Shown: in pieces, positions 1-11,343 of the stretch
How positions within the stretch are numbered: the first letter of the stretch is position 1
Layout of the letters: the number at the start of each line of letters is the position of its first letter
Source: Ailurus styani
Lineage: Eukaryota > Chordata > Mammalia > Carnivora > Ailuridae
Length of the DNA: 64,000 nt
Direction: 5' to 3'
Assembly (NCBI GenBank): GCA_002007465.1
Contig: LNAC01000232.1
Span: forward strand, 3,050,996-3,114,995
The notes under the pieces: generated by a model
Told to the model about the DNA's origin: nothing
Database searches by the model: none
The model's input: only the letters and a program-made list of their open reading frames with translations
Translations under genes and position numbers: made by a program

Positions 1-72
1 GATCCCAGGACCCTGAGATCATGACCTGAGCCGAAAGCAGAGGCTTTAACCCACTGAGCCACCCAGGCGCCC
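1..72 (-). mobile_element. CAN-SINE, cut by window edge
   Basis: This is the 5' part of a tRNA-derived carnivore SINE in reverse orientation. It ends with the reverse complement of the head (CCACCCAGGCGCCC). The 3' part lies outside the window. The sequence is close to the young consensus seen elsewhere here. Confidence 0.9.
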
Positions 73-353
73 TACATTGTTTTTAATTGTTTTTGGATTT
101 AATGCACTATAACAAGTTAGCATTTTAATTATAAAATTGAGTGGTAAAATTTAAAAATTAAGTTAACTTAGACTATATGAAACTTCTGTTTTAAAAATAC
201 TACTCTTTCTTTGCAGTGTTAATCTCTCTAAGAATAGCCAAATCTGTTGTGGTATAGAATAAAGCCTTTGAGAGCCAGTTGAAAATTTTACAAGGTTTAA
301 AAGAAGGCTGTCTAATTATAGTAATGAAAAACAGACTTCTGACTTGAAATAAA
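73..353. other. unassigned AT-rich sequence
   Basis: AT-rich DNA with no open frame, tandem repeat or repeat family that I recognise. Confidence 0.5.
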
Positions 354-369
354 CCACTTAAGTTTTAAA

Positions 370-473
370 GATTTTACTTTTAAGTAATCTCTACATCCAA
401 CATGGGGCTCAAACTTACAACCCCAGATCAAGAGTTGTATGCTCTACTGACTGAGCCAGCTAGGCACCCTGAG
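370..473 (-). mobile_element. short-form CAN-SINE
   Basis: A reverse-oriented short SINE of about 100 bp that lacks the CT-rich middle of the long form. It runs from TAAGTAATCTCTACATCCAA to GAGCCAGCTAGGCACCC. A perfect 16-bp TSD, CCACTTAAGTTTTAAA, flanks it at 354-369 and 474-489. Confidence 0.88.
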
Positions 474-489
474 CCACTTAAGTTTTAAA

Positions 490-920
490 AAGTGAAGAAA
501 AATTCCACCTTGGCCATAAAAGGTGGAATTATCCAAATTATCCAAAAATCCAGTTTTTGGCTACTAACTAGGAAAAAAGTTTATAATGGTAAAATTTAGT
601 CGTTGACCTGGATATGAGATGGGCACTCTTACTGCCTGGTGGGAATTGATACACCCTTTCTGATAAACATTTGTATTTGGGATTCTTGTGATTATTCTAG
701 TCATCTTTCCTGAAGACATGGTCTAACTCAGACATGGAAATATGTCAAGAGACATTTATCAGAGTATTACTCATACCAGAAAGGTATTGGAAATTCACAT
801 GTCCCACAAGATACATCCAAGTGGCAAAATATTAAATAGCTATTAAAATGATGCTTCCAAAGCATAATCAGCAACATGGGAGAATTCTCACAATTTGATG
901 TACATTACATATTACAGGTT
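490..920. other. unassigned sequence
   Basis: AT-rich sequence with no feature that I can support. Confidence 0.5.
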
Positions 921-1089
921 TTTTTAAAAGATTTTATTTGAAAGAGGGAGAGAGAGAGGCAGCGCAAGGTGGGGAGGGGCTCAGAGACTCCCCACTGAGC
1001 AGGGAGTCCAAAGCAGGGTTTGATCCCAGGATCCTGAGATCACGACCCAAGCCACAGGCAGACACCTAACTGAGCCACCCAGGTGCCCT
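921..1089 (-). mobile_element. CAN-SINE, older copy
   Basis: Reverse-oriented SINE. It has a T-rich start with AAAGATTTTATTTG, a GA-rich middle, and the head complement GAGCCACCCAGGTGCCC. It has diverged from the young type and no clear TSD is visible. Confidence 0.88.
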
Positions 1090-2639
1090 TATATACTGCA
1101 GTATTATACCAATTTTTAAATAGTGAATATATTTGTGTATAAAAACCTTTTTTAAAGACTGGAGAGAAACAAAAAGAGATGTTTTTGTAGATTTTCCCAG
1201 AATTTCTTAACGGGCTTTTTATTCTATCATCAGAAAGAAAGGAATAAACAATATCAAGGGGTTGATTTCAGATAGAGTTTTACTGTATGGATCACAGCAC
1301 GTTATACTTTAATGGAAAAATTATTTGGTAGCATTTTATAATTAATGTTTACCTTTACCTTGAAGCCATTCCTCAAAAACCTAAAATACTTCAAGCAGGT
1401 AAATTTCCACATTTAGATGGGCAAAACAAAGTCCTAAGAGTTTGCACCAGAAACTAAATGACAAATCAGTTTAAATGGACTCTAAACTTCTTTGTTGAGA
1501 ACCTTGGCACAATTCCATAATTTCTATGGAAATACTTCTACATTGTTTAGTAAGTGATATAAGTAAGTAAAATGGGAAGAGGACTAAGTAAGTAGTTCCA
1601 AAAGGGGAAACCTTTTTAAAATGGAAAAAACCCCTCCCTGTGTTTGATTCCCGCTCCCCCTCCCCCATTACCACCACCCCCTTTCCTTGGCCTAGCTGGA
1701 ATGCGCAATGTTAAGTGATCCTTTCCCTTTGACTAACTCTCTTGGTAAAAATTCAGATAGCCATCTAGTGGAAAGAAGACTCTTTAAGAATGACTTTCCT
1801 CTAGACATCCAATATCATGTTTGTTCAGTTGGCTTGTCCAAACAATTTTTCTGTGTTTTCACCAGAGTAGGATCAACTTAGCATGAAGATTAAAGCTGTT
1901 CTCCATCTGCTTTATCTGCCGTTCTTAATTAGAACCTGATGACAGAAATCAACTTTGATTCAAGGCTGATTGTTCCCTGAGAATCTCATTATTATTGTAG
2001 GAATCTTTTATTAACCACATTGATTCTGAGCATCTATGTGACGGACATATAGAAAAAATAATAATTTTCTTTGTTTAAACATTTATTCAGCGTCTGCTGG
2101 GCTAGATGTGCGGGCATATTAAAGTTGTTTAAAGTCTCGTAGAGAAGATAAAGCTTGCACAGAAATCATTTTAATACACATGTAAGTGCTTAAAGACACA
2201 GACACAAAGCGTGTGGACACTCAAAGGAAGCAATTATTTCTGGTCAAGGACTCATGTTCTTTGAACTCTGTTTTAGAAATGAAATGAAGGAACCGTTGTT
2301 TATAGACTTTATTCTACTTTAGGATAAATGGTGGAAAGAGGGAGATGTTTGGATACCAAGTAATGAACTTCAGAGTGGCTTAATGTTCAGTTTTTAATAA
2401 GTATTCTACACGTATTTACTGAGCCTGTCCTCAAGGCGATTGTAGTTTGCCAAGTGCAAGGAAATGTAATTTCTGCATAACATAAAGTAATATTCAGAGT
2501 TAGAAAGCCACTCACTTCATTGGGCTGTATAGATGTTCTTAATGGGGAAATCGTGTTGGCGTCAGATGGCCTGTAATTAATTAACTGGCAGTGAGAGCTA
2601 GTTAACTGGACAGACCGCCCAGCCTGGGGAGGGGTTATG
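1090..2639. other. unassigned sequence
   Basis: About 1.5 kb without a recognised repeat or a credible coding frame. It holds a purine/pyrimidine-biased patch near 1630-1690. Ancient, highly diverged repeats may have escaped me. Confidence 0.45.
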
Positions 2640-2785
2640 ATACAGCAGGAAAACGTGAGCTCTGGGCCCTGTTAAGTTTTGCTTCGCTTTTCTGCTCCTC
2701 AGTCTGCACGTCTTTGAAACACCTCAGAGGATTCTGTCGAGGAGGAAATGAGATCTTCTAACTAAAGCACCTGACACACAGGCCG
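2640..2785 (+). mobile_element. MIR-like SINE remnant
   Basis: The order of a CCTCAGT motif, a GAGGAGGAAATGAGAT stretch and AAGCACCTGACACACAG resembles the core and 3' part of the ancient mammalian MIR element. It is strongly diverged, so the call is tentative. Confidence 0.45.
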
Positions 2786-4380
2786 CCCCGGACAAGTGAG
2801 GTTTCTGTCCCCACCCCCGCCCCATCTGGGCTTGTTTGGAGGGTCAGACATTTAAGGGTAAAAAGTTATAAGTGTTCTCAGTTTGCTTTTTTTCCCCCTC
2901 TTGAAGGTGAACCTCTTACTCTCACATTGGGATGGTTTATATTTATTTAATAAAACCATAGACGTTGAATACCAGAGGGTTTATACTCAATAAGATCATA
3001 GATGTCTAACCTAGGTAGGTATCTTCTTATTTGCAGGTCTGAGTCAAAAGACAAGTGGCAAATCCGTTTTTCCCCCCGAGCTGCAGACTCCTCTGTCCCG
3101 AGGGTGTGGACTCAGTTTAGGCAGTTTTCATAGTTGATAATTGGTGTTTCCCTCAAAATGGAACTTATTAAAATCTCCGTGATTTCTTCATTGAAAATTA
3201 CCAGTAGTTAGATGGCTCTTACTCTCCCATAGCGTCTGCTTCAGTGTTTTAAAGCTTGTTTTTCTGAAGTCTTGAGTCAGCTTTTCTTATCCTTATCAGT
3301 GTTTGGCCTTTCTGTACTCTATCTCCGTGAATCATTTCGGGGAGGGTTAAATTCCAGCTGACGCAGATTGTGATTTCAAAAAGAAATTGCATTGTTTTAC
3401 CTTCTTTGAAAATAAGAGCAAATAATTTTCAGGAGTCACCTGTTTGAGAAATTAAAAAAAAAAAAATCCCAAAGTCCAGCATTTGAGAAGCTTTCGAGTT
3501 GCTAGAATTGTGTAAGCATCGCAGTCTCCTGTTGTCTGTGGGCAGTAGGAACACATCTTAAAAAGGTAACCTTTATCACAGCTGAGCATCTTCATCTCAA
3601 CCAGGATTCTACCAGAGAGGCTTTGACAGGTGGTATTCCCTCCAGTTTGGGAACTTTATGCTGGTTGAAATTTGGCTTTGGTTGGGGTGGATGGAGCCAT
3701 ATTTTCTGTCTCATTAAGAGCCACGGTCTTCCCGTGGACTCCATACTCCATTTCCCGTGGATTTTCATACTTCCTTGCAGATTTCATACTTGGTTGTCAA
3801 AAGTGAGCTTGTGCTCAGCACTGAAATGTTGTTAGTGATTTCTGCATTTGCTCGATTAAATTGGAAAAATCTGGAATGAGTACACCAGAAATGTTTTCTG
3901 AAAAATTAGAAGGGATTTAGATCAGGGTTTGTGGGAGCAGGGGGTGGGAGATGGGGTCGTCTAGGTTTTAAAGATTGAGAATTTTGCCACTCTTCATGCC
4001 AATTAGAAGAGGGTGGTGTTTAGACAATGCCCAACCCCTCCGATTTTGTAACTCAGTATTACGAATAGTCAGTGCCTGTTATGTAGAGAGTAAAGAATAG
4101 TTCTTTCCTCAAGGAGTTTATCACAGATTTAGGAGGTTAGGACTGAAGGAGAGCAAGATAAAAAGTGCTGGAGAGATTCAAAGGAAGGAGCAATCTCCTG
4201 GGAGTGAGATGGGTTGGAGAAGTTTCCAGAAGAGGCACTCAGTCAAGGAGGCCTGCGAGTGCCCGGAGTGAGGGCACGAAATGGAGGGGAAGGAAGCACC
4301 TGGGCAGATGGAGTTGTGAGCAGACTGATGGGTCCAGTGAGCTATCTGGGTTCTCTCTGCCCCCCACCTTAAATATACCC
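2786..4380. other. unassigned sequence with weak old-repeat traces
   Basis: No coding frame with splice context is apparent. At 4075-4330 the text (CTCAAGGAGTTTATCACAG followed by gain-rich purine sequence) faintly resembles an ancient L2-type repeat, but I cannot assign it firmly. Confidence 0.4.
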
Positions 4381-4420
4381 TAAAATCTGCCCATCATAAG
4401 TGTACAGATCCATGATTTTT

Positions 4421-4626
4421 ATTTATTTTTAAAAGATTTTATTTAGTTATTTGACACAGAGAGGGAGAGATCCCAAGTAGGCGGAGGGGCAGGCAGAGAG
4501 AGGGGAGGAAGCAGGCTCCCTGCTGAGCAGGGAGCTCACCCTGCCCTCAGGGCTCCATCCCAGGGCCCTGAGATCAAGACCTGAGCCTAAGGCAGAGGCT
4601 TTAACCCACTGAGCCACCCAGGTGCC
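4421..4626 (-). mobile_element. CAN-SINE
   Basis: Reverse-oriented long-form SINE inside the L1 segment. A perfect 16-bp TSD, CAGATCCATGATTTTT, lies at 4405-4420 and 4627-4642. It contains a full GA-rich middle and intact head complement. Confidence 0.95.
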
Positions 4627-4831
4627 CAGATCCATGATTTTTAAAGTAAATTTATAAAGTCGTGTCACCACCACCCGCTCTAGCTGTAGAAGAACATGCG
4701 CTCCAGCCCCAGGCAACCCCTGGTCTGCATTCTGTCTCTATGATTTGCCTTTTCATGTAATGGAATCACATCATGTGATACTGTGATGTATAATACGAAA
4801 TATGTATTTGGTCTTTGTCCCTGTTTCTGGC

Positions 4832-5618
4832 ATGGAGCTCCTAAAACCCTTGGAATTCCTAGGTGATGAGAGCAACAGAGGTGTCTGTCTTGATATTCAT
4901 AACAAACCCCTTTCAGCAACACCTGAGTTTATGTTAGCCAGGTGATTTCTGGAAAGCACTGAAGGACGGGGGCTAGTTGCTAGGGGGACCAACTGTGTGA
5001 TTGGAGGGTTGGAATTTTCAGTCCCACCCCTTGATCTTCCTGTGGCAAGGGGAGAGGAGCTGGAGAGTGCGTTTACTCAGTGGTTGCCAATGATTTAATC
5101 AGTCGTGCCTCTGTAATAAAGCCTCCATAAAACCCCAGAGGACTGGGTTGGGAGAGCTTCCAGGTTGGTGAACCTGCGAGTGTCTACGTGCTGGGCTCCA
5201 AACTATGGGGTTGGAAGCTACTTTCTTCAGGACTTCACTGTATGTGCCACTTCATCAGGCTGTTGATAAGTATCCTTTCATATTTTTGGTAATAAACTGG
5301 TAATCTAGTGAGTACTCTGCTTTCCTGAGTTCTGTGAGCCGCTTTAGCAAGTTGATCGAATCCAAGGAGGTGCGGTGGTAGGAACCTCTGATTTATGGCT
5401 GCTTGGTTAGAAGCACAGATGACAACCTGGACTTGTGATTGGCATCTGAGATGGGGGCAGTCTTGTGGGACTGAGCCTTTAACCTGAGAAATCTTGTGTT
5501 CTCTCTGGATAGATAATGGCAGGACTTGGAACACACAGGTGGTGTCCAAAAATATGTTAGAGGGGGCAGGGGACCACATATGAGAATTGAGTGTAGAATA
5601 TTATATAGGCTTTTATGC
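4832..5618 (+). mobile_element. ancient LTR-like repeat, solo
   Basis: About 790 bp interrupting the L1 text. It contains GTAATAAAGCCTCCATAAAA, GAGAGCTTCCAGGTTGGTGA, TTGGTAATAAACTGGTAATC, and GGGGCAGTCTTGTGGGACTG. These read like a widespread ancient mammalian retrovirus-type LTR with AATAAA signals. No internal coding region is present, so it would be a solo LTR. CTGGC occurs on both sides (4827-4831 and 5619-5623), but exact ends are uncertain. Family name not assigned. Confidence 0.5.
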
Positions 5619-5720
5619 CTGGCTTCCTTATAATATCTAATACTTTTGAGGCTCAGCCATGTTGGTGCAGCCATGTTGTCGTATGTATCAGTAGTTGGTT
5701 CCTTTTTGTTTGTGTTGTTT

Positions 5721-5822
5721 CAAAGATTTTATTAAGTAATCTCTACTCCCAGTATGGGGCTCGAATTTACAACCTTGAGACCAGGAGTCGCACTCTACCA
5801 ACTGAGCCAGCCTGGCGCCCCT
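5721..5822 (-). mobile_element. short-form CAN-SINE
   Basis: Short reverse-oriented SINE (TAAGTAATCTCTACTCCCAG to GAGCCAGCCTGGCGCCCC) inserted into the antisense L1 text, which resumes directly after it. Confidence 0.85.
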
Positions 5823-6360
5823 CTTCCATTTGTTGATTAACTGTGTTCTGCTGTATGGATAAAAACCACCTTGTTGATCTGTTTTCTAGTTGGTGCGTAT
5901 TGATATTGCTTCCAGGTTTGGGGCTACTGTGAATAATACCTTTATGAACATTTGTGCAAATGTCTTTGTGTGGACATACGATTTCATTTCTCTTGGGTAG
6001 GTGCCTGGCAGTGAAATTGCTGGGTCATGTAAGTATCTGTTTAACTTAAAAAAAAAAAAAAAAACTATTTCACAACCCTCCCCTACCCCCGCCATCTACC
6101 TCCCTTGTGTCAACCACTAGTTTGGTCTCTATAAGAGTGTTTTTTTTTTGGTGTGTTTATATTTTTTTAAGACCCCGCCAAACTGCTCTCTGAATTGGCT
6201 GTACCAGCTTATCGACCAATAGTTTTTGATGGTTCTGGTTTTTCCGCATCTTCAACGCTTGGTATTTCTGGGTTTGCGTTAAAACCATTCTGGTGGGAGT
6301 GTGGTGATCTCTTGCTGTGGTTTTAATTTGCATTTCTCTCAAGGCTAGGGAGCCCTTTTA

Positions 6361-6620
6361 TTTTTTTTTTTTTATTTTTTTTATAAGTTTTTTTTTTTTT
6401 AAGATTTTATTTATTTATTTGACACAGAGAGAGAGATTACAAGTAGGCAGAGAGACAGGGAGAGGAGGAAGCAGGCTCCCTGCTGAGCAGAGAGCCTGAT
6501 GCGGGCCTCGATCCCAGGACGCTGAGATCAAGAGCCTGATGCGGGCCTCGATCCCAGGACGCTGAGATCATGACCTGAGCCGAAAGCAGAGGCTTTAACC
6601 CACTGAGCCACCCAGGCGCC
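6361..6620 (-). mobile_element. CAN-SINE with internal 40-bp duplication
   Basis: Young reverse-oriented SINE with a perfect 16-bp TSD, CTAGGGAGCCCTTTTA (6345-6360 and 6621-6636). Its body carries a perfect tandem duplication of 40 bp at 6491-6530 and 6531-6570. A long T-tract with scattered A's forms the tail complement. Confidence 0.95.
6491..6570. repeat. perfect 2 x 40-bp tandem duplication in SINE
   Basis: Positions 6491-6530 and 6531-6570 are identical, each starting AGAGCCTGATGCGGGCCTCG. No other SINE in the window has this doubling. Confidence 0.97.
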
Positions 6621-6904
6621 CTAGGGAGCCCTTTTAATATTGTAAATTTTATCAGCTATCTTGAGAGAAAGCTGCTTTTAAAACAGTGACCGTTTGTACT
6701 GTGGTTCACTAAATACGTATTTTTACGTGAAAGCTCGTGAAAGAATTTTTGTATGTTAAGAATCCAGACGTTACTTACGAGAACTTCCGTGTTTTCTGCT
6801 CTGAGATTTGTAAAACTATTAATGTAAAATATCGCCTGTGGCCTGCCACCCGGTTCTGCATGCTTGCAGACTAAAAAATTTTTTCACTTTTAAATAGTTG
6901 AAAA

Positions 6905-7130
6905 TCAGAATGCTGTTTTGTGTCTTGTGAAAGTGACATGAAATTCAGATTGCCGTGTCCTAAATAGATTTTGATTGGAGCATAGCCACGCGTAGTCATT
7001 TGCATGTGATAGCTGTCTGCCTTGGTGCCACAACGGCAAGCGTTTCACAGTGAGACACACTGTATGGCCAGCAAAGCCTGAGATACTCTATCTGGTCCTG
7101 TATAGAAAACGTTTGCCGGCTCCTCGGATT
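6905..7130. mobile_element. hAT-type DNA transposon remnant (MITE-like)
   Basis: The text GTGCCACAACGGCAAG, ACTGTATGGCCAGCAAAGCC, ATACTCTATCTGGTCCTG and AAACGTTTGCCGGCTCCT matches, in diverged form, a common mammalian non-autonomous hAT repeat. I recognise the family pattern but not a safe name. Confidence 0.6.
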
Positions 7131-7509
7131 TCTCTCTCACCTACTCCAGGTGTGGCCTAGTCTCAGATTGGATTACTGACCTGCTCATTTAGTTCAGTTA
7201 TTGCTTTGGTTCTCCAGTTCGCTGTTGCTGGAAAACCCAAGTCCATTGGCAGACAGGTTCCTGGGAGGGGAGCCGACTGAAATGCGGAAGCACTCCCTCC
7301 TGGCCAGCGGCTCTCCTGAGAAGGGTTCAGTTAGTCCCTGGGACCTTGTAGGAAAGGCTCCTAGAAAACGAGGTTGGTGGGGTGGCGGCAGAGGCACCAA
7401 AGGAAATGGAACTTCTGGAAATGAAGGTGCCAGGCTCATGGTTTGTACTGAGTCTGGAAAGTGGTGATGTGCAACTGATGCTTTTAAATTAATTTACTGA
7501 GAACTTTTT
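7131..7509. other. unassigned sequence, slightly G-rich
   Basis: G-rich segment (around 7370-7400) with open frames in both directions, up to about 88 codons. Neither resembles a known protein and no splice context is apparent. Confidence 0.4.
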
Positions 7510-8204
7510 TAAAGAATATGCTCCCTGTAAAAACTCGAACAGTGGACAGGTGTATAAAGGAAGAGTTGAGTCTCTCCGTCACCCACCCCTCATCATCCTC
7601 TGACTGCCATCACTGGTCAGAACCTGGTCTGTTTACTTCTAGGCCCTTTTTGGTACAGATAGAAGTATATAAAATTTTAAAAAATGTCTTTTTGGTATAT
7701 GGTGGACTTCTTCCCACATGGATACACATAGATTCACCTTATTTTAGCAGCTGCATAGTATTTCTTGTATGATTCAACCATAACTTTGGGTGAGCTTTTA
7801 GGTTCTTATATGTATAAATAACGCTCATGCTCTTTAGTTTAGCCTTATTGACACTGATGATTATTCATCTTTTAGCATTTTTACCTACTTGATAAGTGAA
7901 AAATAGCTCCTTGTTACAATTTGCATTTTAGTGAAGCTGAACATTTTTCTTATTAGCCATTTGTACCATAATGAACTGCTTATTGATTTGCTCAGATTTT
8001 TCTTTTGTGTCATTCATTATCTTCTAATTAATCAGAGGTCCCTATATATTCTAGGTGTTAACAGTTTATCATTTCTTCCATTTATGGTGTTTTCTTCTTA
8101 CAGAAGTTTTATATTTTCATCTTGTCAGGTTTGCCAGCCATCTATAGATTTTTGGTTTGGGGTTACCCTTAAAATATTAAAGCACAGAAAATTTTTCTAA
8201 GTGT
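7510..8204 (-). mobile_element. old L1 3' region, antisense
   Basis: Text such as TTTTAGCAGCTGCATAGTAT, CTTGATAAGTGAAAAATAG, TTGCATTTTAGTGAAGCTGA and GGTCCCTATATATTCTAGG follows the order of an old mammalian L1 3' end read in antisense. Confidence 0.65.
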
Positions 8205-8325
8205 AACTGAGTGATTCCTACCTGGAGGTGCATTAGAATAATTTAGGGAATATCTTTTCAGTACTGATGCTGTGGTTTCCAGCTAAGGTATTATTAGTCA
8301 GTAGATCAGGTGTGGGGGTCCAATT
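8205..8325. mobile_element. MER5-like hAT fragment
   Basis: CTACCTGGAGGTGCATTAGA and CAGTAGATCAGGTGTGGGGG resemble the middle of MER5A, a hAT-Charlie element. It is diverged and incomplete. Confidence 0.45.
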
Positions 8326-8412
8326 TTGTGTTTTGTTCTGAGGGGGGAAGAGGAAGAAATTGATGAAATCCTGGTTAAAAATCATAGTTTGTAAAGCAGA
8401 CTTGTTTTTAAA

Positions 8413-8550
8413 TTTTTTTTTTTTTTAAGTAGGCTCCACACCAGCATGGAGCACAACATGGGGCTTGAACTCACAACCCTGAGATCAAGACCTGAGCTGA
8501 GATCAGGAGTCAGATGCTTAACTGATTGAGCCATCCAGGCTCCCCCCCCC
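8413..8550 (-). mobile_element. CAN-SINE, short/intermediate form
   Basis: Reverse-oriented SINE: T-tract, AAGTAGGCTCCACACCAGC, GAGATCAAGACCTGAGCTGA, then a head complement degraded to CATCCAGGCTCCCC and followed by a C-tract. Confidence 0.85.
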
Positions 8551-8984
8551 TCTTTTTTTTTCTTTTTGAGAGAATGAAGGGAGTGGTGGGAGTGGGTTAC
8601 TTTCACCTGCATTCATTGCATTCCTATGACAGGTCTGGAGAATTAGTAAGAAGAGATTTCATGCATTTGATAAGAAGGAAAACTGCAGTATCTAATACCC
8701 TGAAAATAACCAGAGTTTTTGCTCTTGAGCTGGTTGTGTTAAAACCAAAAAATGACTATTTCACTGATGATAAAATGCACATTTTCCACATTTTACAGTC
8801 TATGGAATTGGGATGATAGTATGTCATAGTTTCATTCGGCAGCATTTTTGTTTCTTACACATAGAGTAACGGTGTGTCTTAAAATCATAAGTTCTGTGGA
8901 AACTAGGTAACGATCCATTGTCCCTGGTCTCTTGGGCAGGTCAGTACAGGTTTATCTGTGTTGGTTTTCATTTCCTGAGTGGTC
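8551..8984. other. unassigned sequence
   Basis: No recognised repeat. The open frame across 8526-8816 begins inside the SINE, so I do not read it as a gene. Confidence 0.45.
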
Positions 8985-9375
8985 CCTTCTCTAGTGTTTC
9001 TTCTCCTCTAATTAGTCTTCTACACTGTTGTCAGATTAATCTCAACTAGGATTCTGATTAAATCACTGCTTTATGCAATAACTTGATAGCAAACAAGTGA
9101 AACAAAGTTCAGACATTTTAGCATGGCCTTTCAGAACTTTTGAAGGCAATACTAGTTAGTGTACCTCTAATCTTTTATTCACATAGTCCAATTTGTCACT
9201 AAGCCAACAGTATCTTTCATATATGCTATTTTTCCATTCTCTGTATATTCGCTTATTGAGTCTTTACCTGGAATTGCTCCTCACTGTCTCTACATCTCTG
9301 CCTGTTTAAATCCCATCATCCTTTACAGCTGCACTTCTGTCCTCCATGTCCTTCATGCAGTTGGTGCTGATGGTA
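8985..9375 (+). mobile_element. L2 LINE remnant
   Basis: The order of CACTGCTTTATGCAATAACT, TTAGCATGGCCTTTCAGAAC, GAATTGCTCCTCACTGTCTC and CTGTTTAAATCCCATC follows the 3' half of the ancient L2 LINE in sense orientation, with heavy divergence. Confidence 0.6.
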
Positions 9376-9447
9376 CAGCAGGTCAAGGAACTATCGAAGA
9401 GGAGCAGGGAGATTTTGTAGGAACTCTGGGGTTTTAAGAACAGGTAA

Positions 9448-9638
9448 GGGGCGCCTGCGTGGCTCAGTCAGTTAAGTGTCTGACTCCTGGTTTTTGCTCA
9501 GGTCATGATCTCAGGGTCTTGAGATCGGGCTCTGCCTGGGACTCTGCTTCTCTCCTTCTTCCTCCACTCCTTCCCCCACTCAGGAGTTCTTCTCCCCTAC
9601 CCCCAATGAATGAATCTTAAAAACAAAAACAAAAAAAC
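9448..9638 (+). mobile_element. CAN-SINE, older copy
   Basis: Forward SINE beginning GGGGCGCCTGCGTGGCTCAG and ending in an A-rich tail. The short repeat CAGGTAA flanks it on both sides. Confidence 0.9.
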
Positions 9639-10184
9639 CCAGGTAACTACATTGTCTTACCTTTTCCCACTGTTGACTGTGGTTTTGGAGGAGAGCTGAA
9701 TTCTAGGTGAAGATGTGTTGCAAGTGATTCTTTTTAGCTTGAGATGGAGGGGTTGGAAGGGATGTGGAGGTTAGTGTATGTGAGCCTGAAGCTAGGTAAC
9801 CTGCTCAGTCTTTCACTTCAAGAGAAGGGAGAGAGAAAAGCACCAATCACCTAGATCTAAGGTTTGGAGGAGGAGCACGTGTCTAAGTGGGACTTCAGTC
9901 ATCTTGTCAAACTAAAATCATTCAGTGTTATAATAAGATGAAACTTACCTGTTTTGGTCAATAAAAACCAATTGCATAAGGAAGGAGAGGGTGATGAGGG
10001 CTATGTGGTGCAGAGGAGCGCTTGGGGACACTGACAGCTGACTTTGAGTCAGATGTGGCAAAAGTCAAATCTCAGGTGCAATATTTTAAAACTATCTAGA
10101 ACTGGGGGGAGATGAGAGTCCTATCCGTACTGGGTTGGGTGCAAACCTAGAGTCTAGGTATATTCTGGGACACAGATTGTGAAA
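9639..10184. other. unassigned sequence
   Basis: No repeat or gene that I can support. Confidence 0.45.
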
Positions 10185-10435
10185 TATGTCCAGTGGTAGT
10201 ATACAGGATGGTGAAAGGACTTGAAGCCACATGTGGGAGAATAATTGAAAGGCTGTTTGGTTTGGAGATGATGGAACTTGGAGTATGGGGGAGACCACAG
10301 TCAAATATTTCTAAAGGAAGAGGATTTGTACCTTTAGTATTCAAGGACTTAGACCTAAGTCGAATAGATGGAAGCCCCAGTAAGAAAGATCTAGCTCAGT
10401 TTAAGGAATACCTCACTGTGGAGGCTGTCTGATGA
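10185..10435 (+). mobile_element. CR1/L3-like LINE 3' remnant
   Basis: GGATGGTGAAAGGACTTGAAGCC, followed by GAATAATTGAAAGGCTGTTTG and CAAATATTTCTAAAGG, follows the order of the 3' end of the ancient CR1/L3 LINE. The overlapping 79-codon frame (10193-10432) is chance or relict. Confidence 0.5.
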
Positions 10436-10792
10436 TTGAGTAGACCATAGTAAATGTCCTCTTGCTGAAGGAGCATGGGATTAGTTGACCAGTTGTTTGG
10501 CAGCCATGTTTTAGGGGATTTACACTGAATCATTAGCAGCTGCTCCCTTTTCTTCATCATCCATTGAAAAGGCACTAGACATCCAAAGTTCAGTTTGGCG
10601 CTTAATTTTAATATACTGTCATGACCAAACATGTTACTAAGGTCATTTATTATTTTGCAACTGACAAAAATGGTTTGAGAGGGCAGGACCCAAGCAGATG
10701 CACTTCAGCCTTCCTTTGTATTGAACTGAGCAGAGTGGGCACCATGAACTGGAGAGCTCACCTACTTGAGTGGGTTATGTGGGTTGGAATTT
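10436..10792. other. unassigned sequence
   Basis: No recognised feature. Confidence 0.45.
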
Positions 10793-10810
10793 AAAAAAGC
10801 CCTCCCCCTT

Positions 10811-11001
10811 GGGCGCCTGGGTGGCTCAGTGGGTTAAAGCCTCTGCTTTCGGCTCAGGTCATGATCTCAGGGTCCTGGGATCGAGGCCCGCATCGGGCTC
10901 CCTGCTCAGCGGGGAGCCTGCTTCCCCCCCTTCTCTCTGCCTGCCTCTCTGCCTCCTTGTGATCTCTCTCCCTCTGTGAAATAAATAAAATCTTAAAAAA
11001 A
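10811..11001 (+). mobile_element. young CAN-SINE
   Basis: Full-length forward SINE with head, CT-rich middle and AAATAAATAAAATCTT tail. The 15-bp TSD AAAAAAGCCCTCCCC lies at 10793-10807 and 11002-11016. Confidence 0.95.
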
Positions 11002-11146
11002 AAAAAAGCCCTCCCCGTCAGTCACAGCCTCTTATTGACACAATTCTAAAAACCTGTGAATATACATGCGCTGAAAAGGCAGGAGGAGCATTATGCTAAG
11101 GTCTTAAAACCGAATTAATTCTTTAGTATGTTAAAATTGGAGTGTC

Positions 11147-11297
11147 GGGCCCCCCCGGGTGGCTCAGTGGGTTAAAGCCTCTGCCTTCAGCCCAGGTCAT
11201 GATCTCAGGGTCCTGGGATCAAGGCCCGCATCGGGCTCCCTGCTCGGCGGGGAGCCTGCTTCCTCCTCTCTCTCTGCCTGCCTCAGCCTACTGGTGA

Positions 11298-11343
<46 letters not shown>

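Larger units (their letters stand above)
4381..6640 (-). mobile_element. old L1 3' part, antisense, interrupted
   Basis: Segments at 4381-4404, 4643-4830, 5619-5720, 5823-6180 and 6181-6360 read as one old L1 3' region in antisense. Landmarks include CATCCATGTTG-type text, TTGGGGCTACTGTGAATAAT, and GAAATTGCTGGGTCATG. It is broken by an LTR-like repeat (4832-5618) and three SINEs. A poly-T/poly-A patch at 6047-6166 adds noise. Confidence 0.7.

Noticed and set aside
2786..2830. GC-rich patch as a CpG island or promoter
   Set aside because: The patch is only tens of bases long, has few CpGs, and is embedded in AT-rich DNA.
4832..5618. LTR-like repeat as part of a full endogenous retrovirus
   Set aside because: No internal coding region or second LTR is nearby. 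L1 text flanks it on both sides, so at most it is a solo LTR.
10193..10432. 79-codon forward frame as a small gene
   Set aside because: It coincides with a CR1/L3-like LINE 3' remnant.
10811..11001. Possible tRNA gene in the SINE heads
   Set aside because: A-box and B-box text is tRNA-like, but the sequence does not fold as a complete tRNA and is followed by SINE body and tail.
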